A stretch of 64,000 bases of DNA from Alsobacter soli. Its GTDB lineage: Bacteria; Pseudomonadota; Alphaproteobacteria; Rhizobiales; Beijerinckiaceae. The DNA lies in the NCBI RefSeq assembly GCF_003004785.1, contig NZ_PVZS01000022.1, forward strand, positions 20,977 through 84,976. The letters run 5' to 3'. Positions 8,183 to 16,049 of the stretch are shown piece by piece. The translations under genes were made by a program, and so were the position numbers. Each line of letters opens with the position of its first letter. Position 1 is the stretch's first letter. Below the pieces are notes generated by a model that was given only the letters and a program-made list of their open reading frames with translations, did no database searches and was not told where the DNA came from.

Positions 8183-8526
8183 GAGCGCCGGCTCCACGCA
8201 GCCAACGCCCGGGGGGCCGAATGTCGTGGTTCGTCAGGTTCATGTCGCAATCAGACTGAGCGAGCGCGGCTTTCGCAGCCGCATCATGGGCGGGCCGGCG
8301 ACGCGCGCCTGCCTCCAGGGGAACGGAGCATGCTCGCGGACCGGCGGACGGATTTCGCCGGATGCCGGCAAGGGGAGCTTCATGCGCTGACGAACAAGGA
8401 TGGCGAGGCGGCCCGGCCGCTTCCGAAGAGCCTCCGTTCGCAGCCATTGCAGGAAGACCGGCGAAGCGCGAACATCCGTCAGGGGAACGGTTGAACGGTG
8501 GCGAAGCCACCACGGGAGGCGGGAAC
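8183..8526. other. Intergenic region between csbD and the peptide-binding protein
   Basis: No gene was found here. The right end holds the ribosome site GGGAGG for the binding-protein gene. Two GGAAC pentamers (near 8320 and 8484) lack a correctly spaced CGTT. A promoter for the peptide operon must lie here but no box is convincing. Confidence 0.5.
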
Positions 8527-10176
8527 ATGACGGACGATCGCGACAATCCGCATCTGAAAACATTGCAGCAGCAGCTCGCGGACGGCCGCATGGACCGGCG
8601 CGAGTTCATTCGCTACGCCTGCCTGGTCGGCGTATCGGCCGCCTCGGCCTACGCCCTGGCCGGCGTGCCTATGGCGACGCCCGCCAAGGCGCAGGCCGCG
8701 AAGGGCGGAACGCTGCGCATCGGCACGCGCGTCAAGGAGATCAAGAGCCCGCATACCTATTCCTGGGGCGGCTATGACTCCAACATCTCGCGCCAGGTGC
8801 TCGAATACCTGACCTTCACGGACGAGAAGGGCGTCACCCGGCCCTATCTGTTCGAGAAATGGACGGTGAGCCCGGACCTGAAAACCTGGACCTTCAACGT
8901 CCGCAAGGGCGTGAAGTGGTCGAACGGCCAGGACCTCACCGCAGACCACATCGTGTGGAATCTCAAGCGCGTGCTCGACCCGGCGGTCGGCTCTTCCATG
9001 ATCGGCCTCGTCAAGGGCTACCTGCTGGACGACGTCACCGTGGACGGCAAGCCCTCCACCAAGATCTGGTCCGACAACGCCGTCGAGAAGGTGGACGACT
9101 ACACGGTTCGCCTGAACTGCAAGACGCCGCAGGTGGCGGTGCCGGAGCACCTGTTCCACTACCCGATGGCGATCATGCACCCGGACTCCAAGGGCGTGTT
9201 CGAGGTCGGCTCGGTCGGCACCGGTCCATACCAGCTCACGGAATTCGAGCTCGGCAAGAAGGCCGTGCTGAAGGCGCGCAAGGACTACTGGGGCGGCCCC
9301 GTCGCCATCGACACGGTCGAGCAGATCGATGTGGGCGATGACGCCAGCGCGGCCATTGCGGCGCTCGCTTCCAAGCAGATCGACGGGCTCGTGTTCGCCG
9401 ACCCCGGGCAGTACGACGCGCTCAAGGCGTTGCCGCACCTGAGCTTCTACAGCGTGCCGACCGCCGAGACTGGCGTGATCCGCATGCGCTGCGACCAGAA
9501 GCCTTTCGACAATCCGAAGGTGCGCAAGGCGATGCGCCTGGCGGTCGACCAGGATGTCGTCCTGAAGGTCGCGCTTCACGGCCTCGGGATCATCGGCGAG
9601 CATCACCACTGCTCGCCGGCCCATCCGGACTACGCCAAGCTCGAGCCGTTCAAGCGCGATGTGGCCGCGGCGAAGAAGCTTCTGGCGGAAGCCGGCTACC
9701 CGAACGGGATTTCCTCCGAACTCATCGTGCCCAATGACCAGGCGTGGTTCCAGAGCCAGGCCGAGGCGTGCATCGAGATGTGGAAGGACGCCGGCATCAA
9801 CATCAAGCTCTCGCCGATGCCGGGCGCGGCTTACTGGGACGTCTGGACCAAGGTGCCGATGGGCACGACCATCTGGTATCACCGCCCCTTGGCCATCATG
9901 TGCCTGGGCCTCGCCTACCGTACGGGCGTGCCGTGGAACGAGTCCGGCTATTCCAACAAGGAGTTCGACCAGCTCCTGACCGAGGCCGAGGGAACGCTCG
10001 ACATCGACAAGCGCAAGGAGACGGTGGCCAAGCTCGAGAAGATCCTGCAGGAGGACGGTCCGCTGGTGCAACCGGTCTTCCGCTCCGCCTTCACGTTCAT
10101 GGACAAGCGCGTGAAGGGCTTCTCGATGCACCCGACCAACTACATCTTCGCCTGGAAGCTGTCGGTCGACGCCTGA
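8527..10176 (+). CDS. Peptide-type ABC transporter substrate-binding protein (family 5)
   Basis: A 549-residue periplasmic receptor of the DppA/OppA family. The N-terminus carries a twin-arginine-type signal (RREFIRYACLVGVSAASA from residue 24, cleavage near AKAQA). Family landmarks are LEYLTFTDEKG, YLFEKWTVSPDLKTWTFNVRKGVKWSNG, and the late GYSNKEFDQLL. It captures a peptide or other compound such as an opine, polyamine or glycoside; the exact ligand is not readable. It is first of a four-gene operon (binding protein, two permeases, double ATPase). The start has GGGAGG upstream. A hairpin follows, as often seen after highly expressed receptor genes. Confidence 0.92.
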   Translation: MTDDRDNPHLKTLQQQLADGRMDRREFIRYACLVGVSAASAYALAGVPMATPAKAQAAKGGTLRIGTRVKEIKSPHTYSWGGYDSNISRQVLEYLTFTDEKGVTRPYLFEKWTVSPDLKTWTFNVRKGVKWSNGQDLTADHIVWNLKRVLDPAVGSSMIGLVKGYLLDDVTVDGKPSTKIWSDNAVEKVDDYTVRLNCKTPQVAVPEHLFHYPMAIMHPDSKGVFEVGSVGTGPYQLTEFELGKKAVLKARKDYWGGPVAIDTVEQIDVGDDASAAIAALASKQIDGLVFADPGQYDALKALPHLSFYSVPTAETGVIRMRCDQKPFDNPKVRKAMRLAVDQDVVLKVALHGLGIIGEHHHCSPAHPDYAKLEPFKRDVAAAKKLLAEAGYPNGISSELIVPNDQAWFQSQAEACIEMWKDAGINIKLSPMPGAAYWDVWTKVPMGTTIWYHRPLAIMCLGLAYRTGVPWNESGYSNKEFDQLLTEAEGTLDIDKRKETVAKLEKILQEDGPLVQPVFRSAFTFMDKRVKGFSMHPTNYIFAWKLSVDA

Positions 10177-10184
10177 CCTACCGT

Positions 10185-10207
10185 GGGGGCGGCCGGGCCG
10201 CCCCTTT
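10185..10207 (+). terminator. Hairpin after the receptor gene (attenuator)
   Basis: GGGGCGGCC and GGCCGCCCC arms (10186-10194, 10196-10204) are followed by TTT, 9 bp past the stop of the binding-protein gene and ahead of the permease gene. It probably protects or partly ends the receptor transcript, giving more receptor than permease. Confidence 0.65.
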
Positions 10208-10339
10208 CCGTCGTTTGCCCTCCGGCGCCAATCGCGCCGGAGGCGCGGAGCGATCTCTCGTATGGACGCCCGTCGTGGTTCGCGCGCCGGGCCGGCGGCG
10301 AGCCGACAAGGCTTTCCGCAGCATTCCGCGAGGTGGCGT

Positions 10340-11353
10340 TTGGGCCGTTTCATCTTCAAGCGCGCGGCGAGCCTGGTCCTGACGCTGTTCGCGGCGTCAT
10401 TCCTGGTGTTCGCCGTCACGGAATTCTCGCCCTCGAACGTGGCGCGCAAGACGCTCGGGCCCTTCGCGCTGCAGAGCCAGGTGGACATCCTGTATCAGAA
10501 GCTCGGGCTGCACGACCCGCTCGCCGTCCGCTATTCGCGCTGGCTGGGCGTGCTGCTCGGACTGAAGGCGGACCCGCTCCAGGATCCCGCGCTCGGCCTG
10601 CAATTCAAGGATCCCCGCGGGGACAAATATTTCGGCAATTTCGGCTATTCGACCCTCTACAAGGCGCCCGTCAACGACGTGATCTGGGGCCGGCTGAAGG
10701 CCACCGCTGCCTTGGCCGGCATCGCATTCGCGCTGATCGTGCCGCTGTCGCTTGTCCTGGGCGTCTTGGCCGGCATGCGTGAGGGGAGCGGTCTCGACAG
10801 GACCATCTCAATCTTCGGCATCGTGGCGACCTCCGTGCCCGAGTTCGCGTCCGGGGTGTTCCTCGTGGCGCTGTTCGTGGTCGGGTTGGGGTGGCTGCCG
10901 GGCACCAGCCCGCTCGACGCGGGCTCGGGATGGCCGATCTGGACGCAGATGGTCCTGCCGGTCGCCGTGCTGGTCCTCTATGACTCCGGCTACGTCGTGC
11001 GCATGGTGCGCGGCTCCATGGCCGAGGTCATGAACAAGCCGTACATCCGCACGGCCATTCTCAAGGGCTTGCCGATGCGGGAGGTGGTTGTCCGGCACGC
11101 CGTCCGGAACGCCATGATCGCGCCCTTCACGGTCATCCTCCTGCAAATCAACTTCCTCATCTCGGGCGTGGTCGTGACCGAGATGGTATTCGCCTATCCG
11201 GGCTTCGGGCGCATGATTCTGGACGCATCGCTGTTCGGCGACATCGCGCTGATCGAGGCGGCCACGCTCATCGCGCTCACGATCGCCATCCTGACCCAGT
11301 TGGTCAGCGATGTCGGCTACGCCTTCCTCAATCCGCAGATCAGGCTCGCATGA
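10340..11353 (+). CDS. ABC transporter permease, DppB/OppB type
   Basis: A 337-residue inner-membrane permease, first of the heterodimer for the peptide-type importer. The family N-terminus GRFIFKRAASLVLTLFAASFLVFA follows a TTG codon with GAGGTGG a few bases upstream, so TTG 10340 is chosen over the ATG at 10262. The later EAA-type loop is MNKPYIRTAILKGLPMREVVVRHAVRNA. A long periplasmic loop (about residues 35-115, with QFKDPRGDKYFGNFGYSTLYK) is typical of the larger DppB variants. The 3' end overlaps the next permease by 4 bp (ATGA). Confidence 0.9.
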   Translation: MGRFIFKRAASLVLTLFAASFLVFAVTEFSPSNVARKTLGPFALQSQVDILYQKLGLHDPLAVRYSRWLGVLLGLKADPLQDPALGLQFKDPRGDKYFGNFGYSTLYKAPVNDVIWGRLKATAALAGIAFALIVPLSLVLGVLAGMREGSGLDRTISIFGIVATSVPEFASGVFLVALFVVGLGWLPGTSPLDAGSGWPIWTQMVLPVAVLVLYDSGYVVRMVRGSMAEVMNKPYIRTAILKGLPMREVVVRHAVRNAMIAPFTVILLQINFLISGVVVTEMVFAYPGFGRMILDASLFGDIALIEAATLIALTIAILTQLVSDVGYAFLNPQIRLA

Positions 11354-12231
11354 CCGCCACGACGCCCGACGCCGCGGCCTTGACGGCCGCACCGGTTGAA
11401 AGGGCTCCGCCGAGCCTCCTGCGAAGGCTGCCGCACTCGCCCGTGGCGATGGTGGGCCTGGGGCTGATCCTGTTCTGGGTCGCCCTCGCCGTGCTGGCGC
11501 CGCTGCTGCCGCTGGACCCGCCCAACAAGCAGGACCTGATGGCGCTCGCCGATCCCCGGCCGTCCTGGCGGCACTGGCTGGGCACGGACTTCAAGGGACG
11601 CGACATCCTCTCGCGCCTGATCTGGGGCGCCCGGACGGTGCTCAGCGTGGCCCCGCTCGCGGCGTTGTCGGCCTACGTGGTCGGCTGCCCGCTCGGGCTG
11701 GCGGCCGGCTACTACGGCGGGAAGGTCGACACCCTGATCAGCCGGCTCTCCGACATCATCCTGTCGTTCCCGATCATCATCCTCTACGTCATCCTGATCG
11801 CGAATATCGGCCCCTCGGCCCTCAACATCGTGCTGGCCGTGGTGCTGACGGCCGCGCCGGGGATCGCCCGCATCGTGCGCGGGCTCACGCTCGAGCAGCG
11901 GCACCTGGACTACATCGCGGCGGCGCAGCTCAGGCGCGAGAACGCGCTCTACATCATGTTCGTGGAGCTTTTACCGAACTGCCGTGGGCCGCTGATCACC
12001 GATTTCTGCCTGCGGGTGGGCTACACCATCATCACGATCGGTATCCTGGGCTTCCTCGGCCTGGGCCTGCCGCCGCCCGATCCCGACTGGGGCACCATGG
12101 TGAAGGAGGGCACGGCGATGATTTCCGTGCGCCCCCACATGTCGCTGTTCCCGGCTCTGGCCATCGTCAGCCTGATCCTCGGCTTCAACCTGCTCGCCGA
12201 CGGCGTGCGCGAACTGTCCCTGAGGGAGTGA
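11350..12231 (+). CDS. ABC transporter permease, DppC/OppC type
   Basis: A 293-residue partner permease. A short cytoplasmic N-terminus is followed by the first helix (VAMVGLGLILFWVALAVLAP) and the DppC signature HWLGTDFKGRDILSRLIWGARTVL. The EAA loop is DYIAAAQLRRENALYIMFVELLPNC. It overlaps the upstream permease by 4 bp and ends 1 bp before the ATPase gene, so all three are translationally coupled. Confidence 0.92.
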   Translation: MTATTPDAAALTAAPVERAPPSLLRRLPHSPVAMVGLGLILFWVALAVLAPLLPLDPPNKQDLMALADPRPSWRHWLGTDFKGRDILSRLIWGARTVLSVAPLAALSAYVVGCPLGLAAGYYGGKVDTLISRLSDIILSFPIIILYVILIANIGPSALNIVLAVVLTAAPGIARIVRGLTLEQRHLDYIAAAQLRRENALYIMFVELLPNCRGPLITDFCLRVGYTIITIGILGFLGLGLPPPDPDWGTMVKEGTAMISVRPHMSLFPALAIVSLILGFNLLADGVRELSLRE

Positions 12232-12232
12232 G

Positions 12233-14335
12233 ATGAGCGCCGCGGTCGACTCTTCCTTCCAAACGCCCGCCCCTGCCGGGCGTGATCTCCTCGTGCTGGA
12301 TCATGTGAAGGTCGAGTACGTCTCGTCGCTCGGAGCCGTGACGGCCATTCCGGACCTGTCGCTCACGATCCGGGCCGGCGAGAGCTACGGCCTGGTCGGC
12401 GAGTCCGGCTGCGGCAAGTCCACCCTGCTGATGGCCATCCTGGGCTATCTCGGACCGACAGGCCGGATCGCGAACGGGCGCATCGTCTTCGACGGCATGG
12501 ACGTGACCAAGGCGGACGCCGCCGCCCTTGCGAGGATCCGAGGCCGGGGCGTCTCCATCGTCTACCAGGATCCCAACGCCGCCCTCAACCCGACGCTGAC
12601 CATCGGCAGGCAGCTTGCCGAAGTTCCGATGCTGCACGAGGGGCTCGACGGCGCGTCCGCCCGCGCCCGCGCGCGGCGCATCCTCACCGATGTCCATCTG
12701 CCCGATCCCGACGCGGTGATGGACCGCTACCCGCACCAGCTCTCGGGCGGCCAGAAGCAGCGCGTGGTGATCGCCATGGCGCTGCTCGCCAACCCAAAGC
12801 TGCTGCTCCTCGACGAGCCGACCACGGGGCTCGACGTGACCGTCGAGGCCGCCGTTCTCGACCTCGTCAACGAGCTGAGGGAGAAGTACGGGACCACGCT
12901 CCTGTACATTTCCCACAACCTCGGCGTGATCGCGAAGGTGTGTGACCGGGTCGGCGTCATGTACCTGGGCGACCTCGTCGAGGAAGCGCCCGTGGAGGAG
13001 CTTTTCGCGCGCCCGCGCCATCCGTACACGCGCCGGCTGCTCGCCTGCGTGCCGCGGCTGGACAGCGACAAGCACACGACGACCTTCCTGCCGATCCCGG
13101 GGCAGCCGCCCTCCCTGGGGAGCCGGCCGCGAGGCTGCAGCTTCGGACCCCGCTGCGCCGGCTTCGAACCCCAGCGTTGCGGCATGGCGCCGATCGCCGA
13201 GGAGGAGACCGATCCCGGCCACGCGGTCCGCTGCGTGCGCTGGCGCGAGCTGGACCAGTTTGAAAGCCGGGACAAGGAGCACGTCGCGCCCGCGTCTCCG
13301 AGCGCCGAAAAGGTGCTCGAGGCGATCGACCTCTCCAAGGTCTATGAGCTTGGCAACGCTTTCTTCGGCTTCAGCTCCGCGCGCCAGCTCGTGGCGAACG
13401 AAGACCTGTCGTTCGACGCGAACAAGGGCGAGATCCTGGCCATCGTGGGCGAATCCGGCTCGGGCAAGTCGACCTTCGCCCGCATCCTGGCCGGGCTCCA
13501 GGACGCCAGCGGGGGCAAGCTGAGGGTGCTCGGCGAGGACCTGTCGCGCATGCCGGCCAGCCGGCGCACGATGGAGCAGCTCGCCGCCGTGCAGATGGTG
13601 TTCCAGAACCCGGATGCGACGCTCAACCCGTCGCACACGGCCGGCTTCTCCATCGGGCGCGCGCTTCGGAAATTCGGGATCGCACGCTCCCGCAAGGAGA
13701 TCGACAGCCGCGTGCGCGACCTGTTCGCCATGGTGCGCCTGTCGCCTCACCTGGCGCGACAGCGGCCAGGACGATTGTCGGGTGGGCAGAAGCAGCGCGT
13801 CGCCATCGCCCGCGCCTTCGCGGGCGATCCGAAGATGCTGGTCGCGGACGAGCCGGTATCGGCGCTGGACGTCTCGGTCCAGGCGGCGATCGTGAACCTC
13901 CTCCTCCAGATCCAGGCGCGCCGCGGCGCCACCATCGTGTTCATCAGCCACGATCTCGCCCTGGTGCGTCACCTCGCGGACCGAGTTGTCGTGATGTATC
14001 TCGGACGCGTGATGGAGATGGGACCCGTAGCGTCCATTTTTGCACCGCCCTACCACCCCTACACGGAGGCGTTGCTGGCGGCGGTGCCGGTCCCGGACCC
14101 GACCGTCAAGCAGAAGCACCTGCGGCTCGAGGGAGAACCGCCGAGTCCCATCAATGTCCCCGCGGGATGCCGTTTCGCGGCGCGCTGCCCCCGAAAGGTG
14201 GGAGCCATCTGCGATAATACGCCTCCGCCGGAGCGCGACGCCGGCGGCGGACACATGATCGCCTGTCACATCCCCATAGAAGAACTCAAGGCGGTGACGC
14301 CTATATTCAGCGCGGACCCCGGACAGGTGTCGTAG
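12233..14335 (+). CDS. Double ABC ATPase of the peptide-type importer (DppD-DppF fusion, GsiA-like)
   Basis: A 700-residue protein joining two complete ATPases. The first has Walker A GESGCGKS (about 56-63), LSGGQKQRV and LLLDEPTTGLD. The second has GESGSGKS (about 405-412), LSGGQKQRV and VADEPVSALD. Each ends with the oligopeptide/dipeptide tail holding a cysteine motif (GCSFGPRCAG near 303; GCRFAARCPR near 645), which suggests [4Fe-4S]-type or structural cysteines as in DppD/DppF. Fusion gives one polypeptide for both nucleotide sites, as in GsiA. It is the last gene of the operon; no clear terminator is seen. Confidence 0.93.
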   Translation: MSAAVDSSFQTPAPAGRDLLVLDHVKVEYVSSLGAVTAIPDLSLTIRAGESYGLVGESGCGKSTLLMAILGYLGPTGRIANGRIVFDGMDVTKADAAALARIRGRGVSIVYQDPNAALNPTLTIGRQLAEVPMLHEGLDGASARARARRILTDVHLPDPDAVMDRYPHQLSGGQKQRVVIAMALLANPKLLLLDEPTTGLDVTVEAAVLDLVNELREKYGTTLLYISHNLGVIAKVCDRVGVMYLGDLVEEAPVEELFARPRHPYTRRLLACVPRLDSDKHTTTFLPIPGQPPSLGSRPRGCSFGPRCAGFEPQRCGMAPIAEEETDPGHAVRCVRWRELDQFESRDKEHVAPASPSAEKVLEAIDLSKVYELGNAFFGFSSARQLVANEDLSFDANKGEILAIVGESGSGKSTFARILAGLQDASGGKLRVLGEDLSRMPASRRTMEQLAAVQMVFQNPDATLNPSHTAGFSIGRALRKFGIARSRKEIDSRVRDLFAMVRLSPHLARQRPGRLSGGQKQRVAIARAFAGDPKMLVADEPVSALDVSVQAAIVNLLLQIQARRGATIVFISHDLALVRHLADRVVVMYLGRVMEMGPVASIFAPPYHPYTEALLAAVPVPDPTVKQKHLRLEGEPPSPINVPAGCRFAARCPRKVGAICDNTPPPERDAGGGHMIACHIPIEELKAVTPIFSADPGQVS

Positions 14336-14404
14336 CGATCCTCGTCGATGGTCGTTTGCTGCTCTTGAGCACGGCTACGTACGCTGGAAAAGTTCCCGAG
14401 CCGG

Positions 14405-14429
14405 GGAACATCCGGGCTGCCGTCCCGTT
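14405..14429 (+). promoter_or_regulatory. EcfG-type (general stress) promoter for the response regulator
   Basis: GGAAC (14405-14409), 16 bp, then CGTT (14426-14429): the same spacing as the csbD promoter in this window. It lies 33 bp upstream of the response-regulator start, whose ribosome site is AGGAGCGGGAC. Confidence 0.7.
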
Positions 14430-14462
14430 CCAACCCACTCTGCAGCAGCACAGGAGCGGGAC

Positions 14463-14840
14463 ATGGGACGCGCAATCAGACCGACGACGATCGTGGTGGT
14501 CGAGGACGAAGCTGACCTGCGCTCCCTGGCCGCGACCCTGTTCGAGGAAGCTGAACTGAAGGTCTGCGAGTTCGAGCGCGCAGACGAGGCTTGGGAGTTC
14601 ACGAAGTCCCGTCCCGAGGAAGTCGCCATCCTGTTCACGGACGTCAATACGCCCGGTGAACTCGATGGCCTAACTCTGGGCCAGCGATGCGCGACTCACT
14701 ATCCCTGGATCCGCGTCATCGTGACCTCCGGCCGCCAGCCCTCGAGGACGCCGGGCGGCGCCGTGACGTTTCTTCAGAAGCCGTGGCGGCCGCTGGACCT
14801 GCTCCGCGTGGCTGAATATGGCCCCATGCAACGCGTCTGA
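14463..14840 (+). CDS. Single-domain response regulator
   Basis: A 125-residue receiver domain with no output domain. Key residues are visible: acidic pair VVEDEAD (about 14-17), phospho-acceptor in LFTDVNTPG (Asp near 59), switch Thr in VIVTSG, and Lys in FLQKPW. The loop reads DVNTPGELDG rather than the common DVxMPGxxDG. Such stand-alone receivers pass phosphate between kinases or control a partner by binding. The EcfG-type promoter upstream places it in the general stress regulon by inference. No histidine kinase gene is adjacent. Confidence 0.88.
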   Translation: MGRAIRPTTIVVVEDEADLRSLAATLFEEAELKVCEFERADEAWEFTKSRPEEVAILFTDVNTPGELDGLTLGQRCATHYPWIRVIVTSGRQPSRTPGGAVTFLQKPWRPLDLLRVAEYGPMQRV

Positions 14841-15034
14841 CGTTCATTTCGGGACCAGTTCGCCAGCTTGGCCTCCGTTCCGGACGCCGAGTTGGCGACA
14901 TCGCGTCGTTTTGAACGTTTCAAATTCTGTCAAGATCGAATTGATGAGCGTTGTTCGATTTTTTAGAAGAGTGTCTTCCCAGTGTCACAGGTCCGGGTTA
15001 CTATCCGCGTACAGGGAGAAAGTGGAGGCCTAGT

Positions 15035-15334
15035 ATGACGCGGATGTCGCTGTGCGGCCCCCTGCGCGCCGCCGAGGAATTCATCTACTACCCCGACGAC
15101 TTGCTGCCCAAGGTGCAGGAAACTCTGGGCAAACTCGCTGACATCGAACTCAAATACCAGCAGGAGCGAGCCCGCCTCGCCCGCTGGGATGGCCCGGACT
15201 CCATGCGGGCGCACATGCGCATGCGCCTCGACCAGGAGCGCAAGCAGGAGCGGCTGACGTTCGAGCGCCGCCTCACGCACCTGCAGGAGCGCATGACGGC
15301 TATCGTACTGGCCGATCTCCGGTCGGTTCACTGA
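15035..15334 (+). CDS. Hypothetical coiled-coil protein (99 aa)
   Basis: I do not recognise the family. From the ATG with GTGGAGG 6 bp upstream, the 99-residue protein is short and charged, with a long helical stretch (ADIELKYQQERARLARWDG, then a DQERKQERLTFERRL segment) predicted to form a coiled coil. There is no membrane segment or signal. It is preceded by an AT-rich 190-bp region holding the inverted repeat TTGAACGTTTCAA at 14911-14923, which may be its promoter. A terminator follows. An in-frame ATG 84 bp upstream exists but lacks a ribosome site. Confidence 0.6.
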   Translation: MTRMSLCGPLRAAEEFIYYPDDLLPKVQETLGKLADIELKYQQERARLARWDGPDSMRAHMRMRLDQERKQERLTFERRLTHLQERMTAIVLADLRSVH

Positions 15335-15354
15335 ATTTTCCGAAAAGCCACCTG

Positions 15355-15375
15355 CGCCGGGGCATCCCGGCGTTT
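15355..15375 (+). terminator. Intrinsic terminator after the coiled-coil gene
   Basis: CGCCGGG-GCAT-CCCGGCG is a perfect 7-bp stem with a 4-base loop followed by TTT, 20 bp past the stop. It sets the small gene apart from the glutathione S-transferase gene. Confidence 0.7.
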
Positions 15376-15435
15376 ACATCCCGAGGAAAGCCGTGAGAAT
15401 GCGGGCGCATCATCTCCGGCTTTCTTAGGACGATC

Positions 15436-16047
15436 ATGAAGCTCTTCTTCGCCGCCGCCTCGCCTTACGTGCGCAAAGTCCTCGTCGTCGCTCGGGAGCG
15501 CGGGCTCGATGAGCGCATCACGCTTGTCCCAGCAGCGGCGAGTCCCGTCGCGCGTAACCCGGAGGTGGTCGCCCACAATCCCTCCGGAAAGATTCCGACT
15601 CTCCTGCTCGACGACGGCACGGCGCTGTACGACAGCCGCGTCATAGCCGAGTACCTGGACGCCATCGACGGGCCCAGGCTCTTCCCGGCCGCTGGCGCGG
15701 CCCGGTGGTCGGCGCTCTGCCTTCAGTCCCTGGCCGACGAAATGACCGGCGCGGCCCTGCTCATGCGGTATGAAACCGTGCTACGCCCCGAGCAGCTTCG
15801 TTGGGCCGAATGGACGGAAGGACAAAAGGCGAAGGTCCTGTCCTCCGTCGCGCAACTCGAGGAGACCTGGCTGGAGGCGCTCACCGGCGAGATCACCATC
15901 GGTTCGATCGCGGCCGGATGCGCCCTCGGTTATCTGGATTTCCGTTTCCCGACGATCGGCTGGCGCACGGGCCGCGACCGGCTAGCCGCATGGTACGAGA
16001 CCTTCGCGGTCCGGCCTTCCATGCAGGCGACCGCGCCCACGGCCTGA
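15436..16047 (+). CDS. Glutathione S-transferase family protein
   Basis: A 203-residue protein with an N-terminal thioredoxin-fold GST domain (MKLFFAAASPYVRKVLVVARERG; the SPYVRK start is the glutathione site region), NPSGKIPTLLLDDG with the cis-proline, DSRVIAEYLD, and a helical C-terminal domain from about residue 85. The likely role is conjugation or reduction of electrophiles in the cytoplasm. It resembles the YibF-like bacterial GSTs. The 3' end stops 2 bp before the convergent cyclase gene. Confidence 0.9.
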   Translation: MKLFFAAASPYVRKVLVVARERGLDERITLVPAAASPVARNPEVVAHNPSGKIPTLLLDDGTALYDSRVIAEYLDAIDGPRLFPAAGAARWSALCLQSLADEMTGAALLMRYETVLRPEQLRWAEWTEGQKAKVLSSVAQLEETWLEALTGEITIGSIAAGCALGYLDFRFPTIGWRTGRDRLAAWYETFAVRPSMQATAPTA

Positions 16048-16049
16048 CG

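Noticed and set aside
8479..14269. Long minus-strand open frames opposite the peptide importer genes
   Set aside because: The plus-strand receptor, permeases and double ATPase are unmistakable. The antisense frames show no domain.
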